From: Morinoia aosen
Taxonomy: Eukaryota; Arthropoda; Malacostraca; Amphipoda; Talitridae
Assembly: GCA_030386875.1 (NCBI GenBank)
Contig: CM059576.1
Location: 11,499,058 to 11,563,057 of the forward strand
Reading direction: 5' to 3'
Length of the DNA: 64,000 nt
Shown: one piece after another, positions 1-9,055 of the stretch
How positions within the stretch are numbered: the stretch's first letter is position 1
Layout: every line of letters begins with the position of its first letter
The notes under the pieces: generated by a model
Told to the model about the DNA's origin: nothing
The model's database searches: none
What the model saw: only the letters and a program-made list of their open reading frames with translations
Made by a program: the position numbers and the translations under genes

Positions 1-287
1 TTGGACAAAGTATCGATTTTTTATTTTTGAAACTTTGATAGGTGATAGATTTTCAGAAGTTCTACAAACCATAAAATCAACGGCAGTCAAAACGATCAAG
101 TTTAGACGCAACTTTGGCCTGAACTTTTCCTAAAAATTTATAAGATTTCGGGAGGTCGCCCAAACATGTTTGTCCGGAGTTTTGGTGATACTTGAGAGTC
201 TGAGCAGTTGACATCTCGTTTGAAAAGCTTTGTCCTAGATGCACCATGTTTTAGAGAGTGCCATCTTTCAAAAATAATATTTTGTGA

Positions 288-352
288 AACTTTAAAGTTG
301 AAGTAAAAAAACGCGTTTTTTCAAAGGTCATTTTTGGCCGCCATTTCTGGCG
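288..352. other. Cluster of three dyads around ACGCGT (copy in P)
   Basis: Three perfect dyads in 65 bp: AACTTTAAAGTT (288-299; CAACTTTAAAGTTG, 14 bp, in most other units), AAAAAACGCGTTTTTT (306-321, 16 bp) and CGCCA-TTTC-TGGCG (339-352). Other copies: 5760-5824, 11222-11287, 16743-16807, 22232-22297, 27732-27797, 33233-33297, 38751-38816, 44269-44334, 49773-49838, 55313-55378, 60763-60828. The central palindrome is intact in nine of twelve; R2, R7 and R8 have ACGAGT. The third dyad is broken in R3 and R6 (TGGCA) and in R4 and R9 (TGACG). ACGCGT is a core known from cell-cycle promoter elements in fungi, but nothing here shows such a role. Confidence 0.75.
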
Positions 353-740
353 TTGTTTGATCGAGTGCAGATTTCAAACTTTGATACCATCTAGAATCAA
401 TCTTTTTCTCAAAGTTATCAAGTGTACAGACCATCATGAGCAATACTTTTCTCAAAAAAATGTCCCAAACACAGCCTCCAAAACCTCTAAAAATCGCCCC
501 AAACATGCGTGTGCAAAATGGGTGCGACTGACGAAAAACTTTATTTAACATTTTTTGCGAGTTTTGCGATCCTACATACGAAGAGTTTTTTGTGGAAAGA
601 TCGCTCGAAAATTTTTTTCGTTTTTTTGAATTTTGCGATTTTAACAGTAAAATGGCACATTCCATCTCCTCTAAGGCCCCCTTTTTCATGCCTCAGGATA
701 TCGAAATTCTCATGAGTGATGCGCCTAGGCGAGACCTTTC

Positions 741-754
741 GTTTGGTACCAAAC
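741..754. other. 14-bp perfect palindrome GTTTGGTACCAAAC (copy in P)
   Basis: Also at 6213-6226, 11676-11689, 28186-28199, 33687-33700, 39205-39218, 44723-44736, 55776-55789 and 61217-61230. It has one change in R3 (17196-17209, GGTACT) and is broken in the X-type units R4 and R9 (GGTACCACGC). It contains a KpnI site, so KpnI should cut most units about once here. Confidence 0.8.
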
Positions 755-1321
755 TCAAAGTTGTAGCTCAATAAACTTTTGAGAAAAATCCAAAAAACTA
801 AAATTGGGGCTAAAATCTCGTAAATTTTTCCAAGTCCTTAGAGGTGAAAAATTCGATCTCAATTTAAAGCCTCAATAAGGCTTTTCATGGATTTTCGACC
901 ATTCCCATGTCCAAGTAACGACAGAAAATTGATGTTTTCGATAGTTTCGTTAAGAAATGAGAGCTTGATAATGATTTTTTCGATTTCGAAGTTTTACACC
1001 TTTTATATCCATTTAGGGACTCGCAGCCATTTTTAGAGGCTTCGAGAGTGTTGCTAGAGTTGTTAAAAATATTTGTTCTCTTCGAAAGAAACTCGATAAC
1101 ACGTATTTTTGAGCACTCATTTTTCACTCAATTAGAGTATGCATCAATTTTTACTTTTTTGATGCGTTTATCGACGTCCTACGAAAAAATTTATGGAGAT
1201 GAAATGTGTTGCAAATTGCCGATTTACCCTATGGTAAAGTCTTTGCACCTCCGAAGGCTTGTTTGAAATAATTTTTTTCAAATCCAAAATTTCGAGTCGT
1301 AAAATTTACAAGTCCAGATGC

Positions 1322-1675
1322 TTAGAGACAAGGGGCCGATGACTGCCAGTCGACGTAATATTTGATATCGATTTTCTCGAAATGTTTCGATGTCTCAAAC
1401 GTCAATTTTTGATGACTATAGCACATAATTTGAATGTTAAGAAATCCATTCATTGATACATACCAGAAAATGAGCTCATTTTTTTCTCGTAAATCGATTT
1501 CGCTGTTAATTTGTGCGACGCTAGTCCTAAGAACCGCGATGCCATTTGTTTCAAACTTGAGGTAAACACTAATGTTGTGCGTTTCAATGAATGTGACCAT
1601 GCTAAAAGTGTTGTGGTAGATGCTCTCATATACATGCAAAGTGAGTGAAATTTTAAAACGCTCATTTCTGCTCAC
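1322..1675 (-). other. Recurrent 84-127 codon minus-strand open frame (doubtful)
   Basis: Begins MSRNERFKISLTLHVYES. It spans 117 codons in P, R1 (6794-7147) and R4 (23268-23621), 127 in R10 (56330-56713) and 84 in R2, R5, R6, R7, R8, R9 and R11; it is destroyed in R3. A second minus-strand frame beginning MSVLKFHSLC overlaps it out of register in nearly all copies, so openness reflects composition. No family recognised. Confidence 0.1.
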
Positions 1676-1912
1676 TTAGCGTTTTGAAGGGGAAGAAACT
1701 GTTGGCGACCGATGAAGAATAAGAGGGTTTGCAGAGTTGCCGGCTAGTGACTTTAGTTATGATACAATGATCATGCAAACAATATAATACTCGGCAAATG
1801 TCATCAATGACTCATCAAAATCGAGCGATATCTCGTATTTGAGCGCTTTGATTGTGTGTCAAAATTCATGATGAGTTTTTATTGGCGTATTTTATTCATG
1901 GAATTCTGAAAT

Positions 1913-2095
1913 ATGCCTGCAAATGGTCGAGATACTGACACACACATTTCGTATTGTAAAAGGCTCATTAATAAACGAGCGTTTTGGAATAGAGCGCATC
2001 ATGCTGGGGCTGTCGATCACGATATGGGGTACTGTGAGTTGATGTTTCACTCACTAATTTTGATGATTGAGAGAAGATATTGGAGGGTGTTTTGA
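1913..2095 (+). other. Conserved 60-codon open frame (candidate micro-ORF, doubtful)
   Basis: Starts MPANGRDTDTHISYC and ends RRYWRVF or RRYWRFF. Open copies: 1913, 7385, 12846, 23859, 29354, 34857, 40375, 45893 and 62388. It is stopped early in R9 (GGT TGA) and R10 (TCA TAA) and absent in the diverged R3. Among differences I see both silent changes (GAC/GAT Asp, AAA AGG/AAA CGG, CTA/TTA Leu, GTG/GTC Val) and replacements (His to Tyr, Ala to Val, Val to Phe, Cys to Trp). No domain, signal peptide or family is recognised. The simplest reading is chance openness preserved by recent copying. Confidence 0.12.
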
Positions 2096-2205
2096 GTCAG
2101 GAACTTTTGAGCTGTGCACTGAAACTTTGTTTGGGAATAAGTGCGATAACTCATTGATTCATATTCCCATCAGTTGCATATTTCGCTTCTAGGAAAAACT
2201 GAGTG

Positions 2206-2238
2206 TGAGTGAGTAGACACCGTTTCGACGCTCACTCA
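2206..2238. other. TGAGTGAG / CTCACTCA inverted repeat (copy in P)
   Basis: Eight-base arms (2206-2213 and 2231-2238) with a 17-base loop. The arms are kept in all types except the diverged R3 copy, where they read GAATTAG and CTCACGCA. It lies in a 1-kb zone with many CACTCA/TGAGTG words on both strands. Confidence 0.55.
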
Positions 2239-2616
2239 GGGTTCATATTTTGTGAGTGTGTGTTCCTGATATGGATTGAATTTTTGAGAGGTTTTGCGGG
2301 TCTCAAATATTTTATTTACGGAAACTAAAATATTATTAGTGAAATATTTTCGAAAATTCGAAAATTCTCACTCGGACTTAGTTCAGGCTTCTATTTCGGT
2401 CAGTAATTGGGATTTAGGTGTGGTAACACATGAAAACTGTTTCCGCTCATGAAATGCCTCATTTTGAGGAATTATTCTCTTAAATGGGGAATTTCACTCA
2501 TTCAAACGTAGATGCTGTTGGTGAGTTCATTGGGCGCTGCAAATCGGTCAAGCTATTGTGTTTGATGAGACGATGGATTTTGTAATGTTTTTCAGGACGA
2601 AAATTGACAAGTTGCG

Positions 2617-2627
2617 GGTTCAAATCC
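2617..2627 (+). promoter_or_regulatory. tRNA B-box-like word (weak)
   Basis: GGTTCAAATCC fits the Pol III B-box consensus. R6, R7 and R11 have GGTTCGAATCC (35560-35570, 41079-41089, 63092-63102), an exact match to the common tRNA form. No convincing A box at normal spacing, no acceptor stem and only three pairs of T-arm are present, so this is a fossil or a coincidence. Confidence 0.2.
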
Positions 2628-3489
2628 CAAAACATGAATTTATTTCGAAATTCGAAAAATCACTCATTTCGCTTAGTTCAGTGCCGAATTTTGCATGAAA
2701 CTTGCATCATTGAGTACATAAGCGATAGCATTTCTTTCGTCTTAAGAAAGTGAGAATTGTGAAAGATATTGAATTTTTTTAATTTTCAATGATGATGCAT
2801 CGGTGAACTAGGTCAGCAATTGAGTGAAATTTTAATTAGGCATATCTTTCTTTGCATCGAAGGTAGAAGTCCGAAATTTTGATACAACGTAGACATCAAT
2901 GAGTAGTGTCTATATTGACATTTTGAGAACGGTACGAATGATATTTTGGGTAAAATGAGTAATTTTCTAAAATTCCATACTTGTTCAATTTGACGATTTA
3001 GGGTACTTAGAAATAAGCTAGAAACTTCATTTTAGGCTCAAATGAAGCAGAATCCAAAGCAGGGTGTGAATTAAGGTGGTAAAATTTTTTTATTCAATAC
3101 TTTTTAAAATATGGACAAATGAGTTTTTAAAAACGTTTTGGCTGTTATTTCGTTATAGGAACTTGTTTTGAACCGTTTTTGAGGCCAAATGGGAAATTTC
3201 GACTTGTGCAATGACCACGCATTTGAAAAAATTAGAAAAAATTCGATGAAAGTCCACGGATATTAAAATGTAATTTTCAATGGAAATACGCTAAAAAATG
3301 AGAATCGCTGCAACTACCAATTTGATTACCATACAGACCGATACTTTTGGGGTTTTTAGTAAACTCTACGGGGTAAATACGCTAAAAATGCGTAAAAAGG
3401 ACACAAAAATTGCATTTTTCTGAGTTTGAAAGTGATTCGAGGTAATTGCAGTGTCCCGCGAGTTTGACTAATATCTGAGTAACAATTAT

Positions 3490-3581
3490 GCCGCTCGGCG
3501 AGTTGCGTAGCGCTCGTCGAGCGGCCCCAAAACTTAAGCTCGATTTACTCAACCCCTGAATTTAACGCGCGACAGCGCGTA
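3490..3581. other. Hairpin A plus hairpin C module, copy 1
   Basis: Hairpin A: left arm GCCGCTCGGCGAG (3490-3502), loop TTGCGTAGCG (3503-3512), right arm CTCGTCGAGCGGC (3513-3525). All 13 positions pair, one as G-T (G-U in RNA). Hairpin C follows: AACGCGC (3564-3570), loop GACA, then GCGCGT followed by A, so the outermost pair is lost in this copy. These are the strongest GC-rich structures in otherwise AT-rich DNA. No T-run follows, so it is not a simple terminator. Function unknown: protein-binding dyad, structured RNA element and relic of a transposon end are all possible. Confidence 0.85.
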
Positions 3582-3775
3582 CCCCAATTATTATCTGTAA
3601 GGAGATGAACAGGTGTCGATGTTTTTCTATTAAACGAGAATTATCTTTGGTTTTGAATCCGGATTGCGATTGTAGTTTAATTTAGTAATGATTTTTATTT
3701 TATTGATGATTGATTGCTGTTTTCTTTTTGATTGTTGCGGGATTGGATTATTTAAGGGGCTCTGCACGAATAACT

Positions 3776-3835
3776 GAGACGCCATCTGATGAATGGTGAT
3801 TTACAGAGACGCCATCAGATGTATGGTGATTTACA
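3776..3835 (+). repeat. 30-bp tandem duplication, private to R1
   Basis: Two direct copies (3776-3805 and 3806-3835) beginning GAGACGCCATC and ending GGTGATTTACA, differing at two bases (CTGATGAATG against CAGATGTATG). All other units have one copy, for example at about 9249. Confidence 0.9.
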
Positions 3836-4542
3836 GCTAATTCACATCATTTATTCTTGGAAACAAATATATTTTAGAATTTTGGGGTTGTTTCGAGAAT
3901 ATTGATGATAATTGGATATGTCATGAAGTTGGTGAATATTTGGCGTTTTCTGTTGAAGGTTTCGAATGAATTTTCAGAACGAAAGGTTAGTATCGCCTTT
4001 TAATGTGAGTAATCTATTCTGATATGAGAGGTGGAAATTATTGTGGGTTATGGAAAGCCAAATTTTCGTACTCCTGGGTTCGGTGAAATCTTAAATAGCT
4101 TTCAGAGAATTTAATTATTTTTCCCGCATGTATAAGTATAATTTTGAATGAGGCTTATGTAATTGAACTCGGGTCTTGGTATTGTTTACTGCATTCTGGC
4201 CAAATGGACAATCAGATTTAGAGGATTTTATTCAGGTTCTACAGGAGGGTAATTCAGACTACGAATTTGTACTGAAATTTCACTATCTTCTTGACTCTGT
4301 TTAGAATATTGATTAGCAACCTGCCGTCGCTCATCATATTAGGGATTTAGCTAATTTTAGGCTTTGATTTAGGTGAAGGTATTTAATTTTTGCAGGGTAG
4401 GTTAAATTCCGTTGGGTAAATTGATTAGAAACAAAGGTCGGATGTTAAGTTAGATGGAATAAAATAGGAGTGGTCAAAAATTCAACAATAAAATGAGATT
4501 AATTGGGTAATCATATCCAGTCGGGATTAAATAGCTTTTGTT

Positions 4543-4589
4543 TGGTTAGATTTGACTAGGTTGGGTTAGATTAGTTTAGGTTGGGTTAA
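4543..4589 (+). repeat. 20-bp GGTTA-rich minisatellite, 2 copies (R1)
   Basis: Consensus of the family is GTTGGGTTAGATTAGTTTAG, often with ACTAG instead of TTTAG. The G-rich strand is the plus strand. It contains TTAGG-like words typical of arthropod telomeric DNA, but it is interstitial and degenerate. Copies are counted here by the word GGTTGGG or its variants. Confidence 0.85.
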
Positions 4590-4865
4590 TAATATAAGAC
4601 GTTGCCACATGATTGATTTGGTGAGGATGTGTTTTTCATAAAAAGAGGTCGGTTAAATGATTTTTGATCTGTAAATATATGGTTAGGTAAATTGTACGCT
4701 TGGTATTTGTTAATGGTATCGGAAAATGAATTGATGTTGGTGTTTGAAAGTTTAACATAGAGCGTAGAGAGGAATATTTTGTACGTATCGCTCTGTGATT
4801 TGAGACGATGGTGTATCTGATTGTGTTGGATAATTGTGGTTATTTTTAAAAGTGTGCTTGGCATG

Positions 4866-5060
4866 TATTTGTGTATGTGTGTGTGTGTGTGTGGGAGTGT
4901 GTGTAGAGTGTGAGCGTTGGGATGATGGGGTGTGTGTGTGTTTGTGTGTGTGTGTTTGTGGTCCGCCCCCGGTCTGTGCTGGTTTTTGCGCGGGCGGACC
5001 CTCGCAGAGGTTCCGGAGGAAAAACTAAAAAAAAAATGCGCAAAAAGAAAAAAAAAAAAA
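4866..5060 (+). repeat. TG tract, hairpin B and A-tract module (R1)
   Basis: Order: interrupted (TG)n with a conserved GGGAGTGTGTGTA interruption; hairpin B with 9-bp arms GGTCCGCCC (4960-4968) and GGGCGGACC (4992-5000) and a 23-base loop; a small stem CCTC-GCA-GAGG; then an A-rich tract to 5060. R-type small stem but S-type A-tract spelling (ATGCGC), a recombinant. Open frames through this module (Cys/Val-rich on plus, Thr/His-rich on minus) are translations of the microsatellite. Confidence 0.87.
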
Positions 5061-5274
5061 TTTCAATAAATACTGGGTGGCCGCGCCGAGTAAGGAAGGA
5101 CTGTAGTGCAGACGTGTAGTGCGTGGGCGCATTCTCGGAAACGGCTGGTCCCAGCGCGCTCAAATTTGGTGAGCAGAAAGACCATCATCTAGACATTGTC
5201 TGTGCCAAGTTTCGTTTCAATCGTGCGAAAATTTACGATTTAATGAAGGTTCAATGGGGAAAAATAGCCAAAAA

Positions 5275-5500
5275 TGGGTTATTTTCAACTAGTTTGGGTG
5301 GGTATCCCCGTTGCATTTGAAGCGCTCAATTTTCAGTATGTTGCAGTTAAAGAGGGTCCGCAGAGGGTAGCGGCTCTGTTTTTTGCGATTTTTCGAAATA
5401 ATCGTCTTTTTTGCGCGTCAAAGTTGAGCAAATTTTTTTGAGCGATTTTTGCAGAAATTTTGACATTTTTTTTTGGACAAAGTATCGATTTTTAGTTTTT
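5275..5500 (+). other. R1-specific diverged block
   Basis: Where R2-R11 read TTTTTCAAACTGCTGCC and continue with a common 200-bp sequence, R1 has an unrelated-looking or strongly diverged sequence (GGTTATTTTCAACTAG, then GAGGGTCCGCAGAGGG). Similarity resumes at TTTTGACATTTTT and AACTTTGATAGGTG. The left edge of the window (unit P) begins in the same version, so P probably carried the same block. No gene content. Confidence 0.7.
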
Positions 5501-8500
5501 GAAACTTTGATAGGTGATAGATTTTCAGAAGTTCTACGCACCATAAAATCAACGGCAGTCAAAACGATCAAGTTTAGACGCAACTTTGGCCTGAACTTTT
5601 CCTAAAAATTTATAAGATTTCGGGAGGTCGTCCAAACATGTTTGTCCGGAGTTTTGGTGATACTTGAGAGTCTGAGCAGTTGACATCTCGTTTGAAAAGC
5701 TTTGTCCTAGATGCACCATGTTTTAGAGAGTGCCATCTTTCAAAAATAATATTTTTTGAAACTTTAAAGTTGAAGCAAAAAAACGCGTTTTTTCAAAGGT
5801 CATTTTTGGCCGCCATTTCTGGCGTTGTTTGATCGAGTGCAGATTTCAAACTTTGATACCATCTAGAATCAATCTTTTTCTCAAAGTTATCAAGTGTACA
5901 GACCATCATGAGCAATACTTTTCTCAAAAAAATGTCCCAAACACAGCCTCCAAAACCTCTAAAAATCGCCCCAAACATGCGTGTGCAAAATCGGTGCGAC
6001 TGACGAAAAACTTTATTTAACATTTTTTGCGAGTTTTGCGATCCTACATACGAAGAGTTTTTTGTGGAAAGATCGCTCGAAAATTTTTTTCGTTTTTTTG
6101 AATTTTGCGATTTTAACAGTAAAATGGCACATTCCATCTCCTCTAAGGCCCACTTTTTCATGCCTCAGGATATCGAAATTCTCATGAGTGATGCGCCTCG
6201 GCGAGACCTTTCGTTTGGTACCAAACTCAAAGTTGTAGCTCAATAAACTTTTGAGAAAAATCCAAAAAACTAAAATTGGGGCTAAAATCTCGTAAATTTT
6301 TCCAAGTCCATAGAGGTGAAAAATTCGATCTCAATTTAAGGCCTCAATAAGGCTTTTCATGGATTTTCGACCATTCCCATGTCCAAGTAACGACAGAAAA
6401 TTGATGTTTTCGATAGTTTCGTTAAGAAATGAGTGCTTGATAATGATTTTTTCGATTTCGAAGTTTTACACCTTTTATATCCATTTAGGGACTCGCAGCC
6501 ATTTTTCGAGGCTTCGAGAGTGTTGCTAGAGTTGTTAAAAATATTTGTTCTCTCTGAAAGAAACTCGATAACACGTATTTTTGAGCACTCATTTTTCACT
6601 CAATTAGAGTATGCATCAATTTTTACTATTTTGATGCGTTTATCGACGTCCTACGAAAAAATTTATTGAGATGAAATGTGTTGCAAATTGCCGATTTACC
6701 CTATGGTAAAGTCTTTGCACCTCCGAAGGCTTGTTTGAAATAATTTTTTTCAAATCCAAAATTTCGAGTCGTAAAATTTACAAGTCCAGATGCTTAGAGA
6801 CAAGGGGCCGATGACTGCCAGTCGACGTAATATTTGATATCGATTTTCTCGAAATGTTTCGATGTCTCAAACGTCAATTTTTGATGACTATAGCACATAA
6901 TTTGAATGTTAAGAAATCCATTGATTGATACATACCAGAAAATGAGCTCATTTTTTTCTCGTAAATCGATTTCGCTGTTAATTTGTGCGACGCTAGTCCT
7001 AAGAACCGCGATGCCATTTGTTTCAAACTTGAGGTAAACACTAATGTTGTGCGTTTCAATGAATGTGACCATGCTAAAAGTGTTGTGGTAGATGCTCTCA
7101 TATACATGCAAAGTGAGTGAAATTTTAAAACGCTCATTTCTGCTCACTTAGCGTTTTGAAGGGGAAGAAACTGTTGGCGACCGATGAAGAATAAGAGGGT
7201 TTGCAGAGTTGCCGGCTAGTGACTTTAGTTATGATACAATGATCATGCAAACAATATAATACTCGGCAAATGTCATCAATGACTCATCAAAATCGAGCGA
7301 TATCTCGTATTTGAGCGCTTTGATTGTGTGTCAAAATTCATGATGAGTTTTTATTGGCGTATTTTATTCATGGAATTCTGAAATATGCCTGCAAATGGTC
7401 GAGATACTGACACACACATTTCGTATTGTAAAAGGCTCATTAATAAACGAGCGTTTTGGAATAGAGCGTATCATGCTGGGGCTGTCGATCACGATATGGG
7501 GTACTGTGAGTTGATGTTTCACTCACTAATTTTGATGATTGAGAGAAGATATTGGAGGGTGTTTTGAGTCAGGAACTTTTGAGCTGTGCACTGAAACTTT
7601 GTTTGGGAATAAGTGCGATAACTCATTGATTCATATTCCCATCAGTTGCATATTTCGCTTCTAGGAAAAACTGAGTGTGAGTGAGTAGACACCGTTTCGA
7701 CGCTCACTCAGGGTTCATATTTTGTGAGTGTGTGTTCCTGATATGGATTGAATTTTTGAGAGGTTTTGCGGGTCTCAAATATTTTATTTACGGAAACTAA
7801 AATATTATTAGTGAAATATTTTCGAAAATTCGAAAATTCTCACTCGGACTTAGTTCAGGCTTCTATTTCGGTCAGTAATTGGGATTTAGGTGTGGTAACA
7901 CATGAAAATTGTTTCCGCTCATGAAATGCCTCATTTTGAGGAATTATTCTCTTAAATGGGGAATTTCACTCATTCAAACGTAGATGCTGTTGGTGAGTTC
8001 ATTGGGCGCTGCAAATCGGTCAAGCTATTGTGTTTGATGAGACGATGGATTTTGTAATGTTTTTCAGGACGAAAATTGACAAGTTGCGGGTTCAAATCCC
8101 AAAACATGAATTTATTTCGAAATTCGAAAAATCACTCATTTCGCTTAGTTCAGTGCCGAATTTTGCATGAAACTTGCATCATTGAGTACATAAGCGATTG
8201 CATTTCTTTCGTCTTAAGAAAGTGAGAATTGTGAAAGATATTGAATTTTTTTAATTTTCAATGATGATGCATCGGTGAACTAGGTCAGCAATTGAGTGAA
8301 ATTTTAATTAGGCATATCTTTCTTCGCATCGAAAGTAGAAGTCCGAAATTTTGATACAACGTGGACATCAATGAGTAGTGTCTATATTGACATTTTGAGA
8401 ACGGTCCAAATGATATTTTGGGGAAAATGAGTAATTTTCTAAAATTCCATACTTGTTCATTTTGACGATTTAGGGTACTTAGAAATAAGCTAGAAACCTT

Positions 8501-8963
8501 ATTTTGGGCTCAAATGAAGCGGAATCCGAAGCAGGGTCTGAATTATGGTGTTAAAAATTTTTTCATTCATTATTTTTTAATATATGGACAAATGAGTTTT
8601 TAAGAATGTTTTGGTCGTTATTTCGTCATTGGAACGTGTTTTGAACCGTTTTTAGGGCCAAATGGGACATTTCGAGTTGTGCAATGACCACGCATTTGAA
8701 AAATTTTGGAAAAAATTCGATAAAAGTCCACGGATATTAAAATGTTATTTTCAATGGAAAATCGCTAAAAAATGAGAATCGCTGCAGATACTCATTTGAT
8801 TACCATACAGACAGATACTTTTAGGGCCGTTAGTAAACTCTACGGGGTAAATACACTAAATATGCGTGAAAATGACACAAAAACTGAATTTTTCAGAGTT
8901 TGAAGGTGATTCGAAGTGAATGCAGTGTCCCTCGAGTTTTACTAATATTTGAACAACAATTAT

Positions 8964-9055
8964 GCCGCTCGGCGAGTTGCGTAGCGCTCGTCGAGCGGCC
9001 CCAAAACTCAAGCTCGATTTACCCAACCCCTGAATTTAACGCGCGACAGCGCGTT
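8964..9055. other. Hairpin A plus C module, copy 2
   Basis: Hairpin A identical to copy 1. Hairpin C is complete: AACGCGC 9038-9044, GACA, GCGCGTT 9049-9055. The sequence just upstream differs from copy 1 (TTTGAACAAC against TCTGAGTAAC) while the hairpin does not. Confidence 0.85.

Larger units (their letters stand above)
1..3490 (+). repeat. Megasatellite unit P (left-truncated partial unit)
   Basis: This is the last 3.5 kb of a unit whose start lies left of the window. Base 1 corresponds to base 5473 of R1, and the two run together at a constant offset of 5472 with few differences up to about 2830. Landmarks: dyad cluster 288-352, KpnI palindrome 741-754, minus-strand open frame 1322-1675, TGACTCA word 1808-1814, 60-codon open frame 1913-2095, GAGTGAG dyad 2206-2238, tandem GAAAATTC 2352-2367, B-box-like word 2617-2627. 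It carries 'type a' at the diagnostic site near 2130 (AAGTGCGATAACTC). The plus-strand frame that is open in most units is closed here by TGA within GACTGACG near 528. No gene is recognised. Confidence 0.93.
3491..8964 (+). repeat. Megasatellite unit R1 (5474 bp)
   Basis: Complete unit from hairpin A to the next hairpin A. Two minisatellite copies, hairpin B at 4960-5000, dyad cluster 5760-5824, KpnI palindrome 6213-6226, 60-codon open frame 7385-7567. Three peculiarities: a 30-bp tandem duplication at 3776-3835 that I see in no other unit; a block at about 5275-5500 with no clear match in R2-R11 except its right edge; and a hybrid hairpin-B flank, with the 'R' version of the small stem (CCTC-GCA-GAGG) followed by the A-tract spelling otherwise found with the 'S' version. 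From 5473 rightward it is nearly the same as unit P. Type a at the diagnostic site near 7605. Confidence 0.93.

Noticed and set aside
2510-2640. A tRNA gene
   Set aside because: Only a B-box-like word; no acceptor stem, no cloverleaf and only three T-arm pairs.
3490-3525. Rho-independent terminator
   Set aside because: No T-run follows the stem and nothing suggests a bacterial source.
4834-5163. Cys/Val-rich and Thr/His-rich open frames around hairpin B in every unit
   Set aside because: They are translations of the TG microsatellite and A-tract in various frames.
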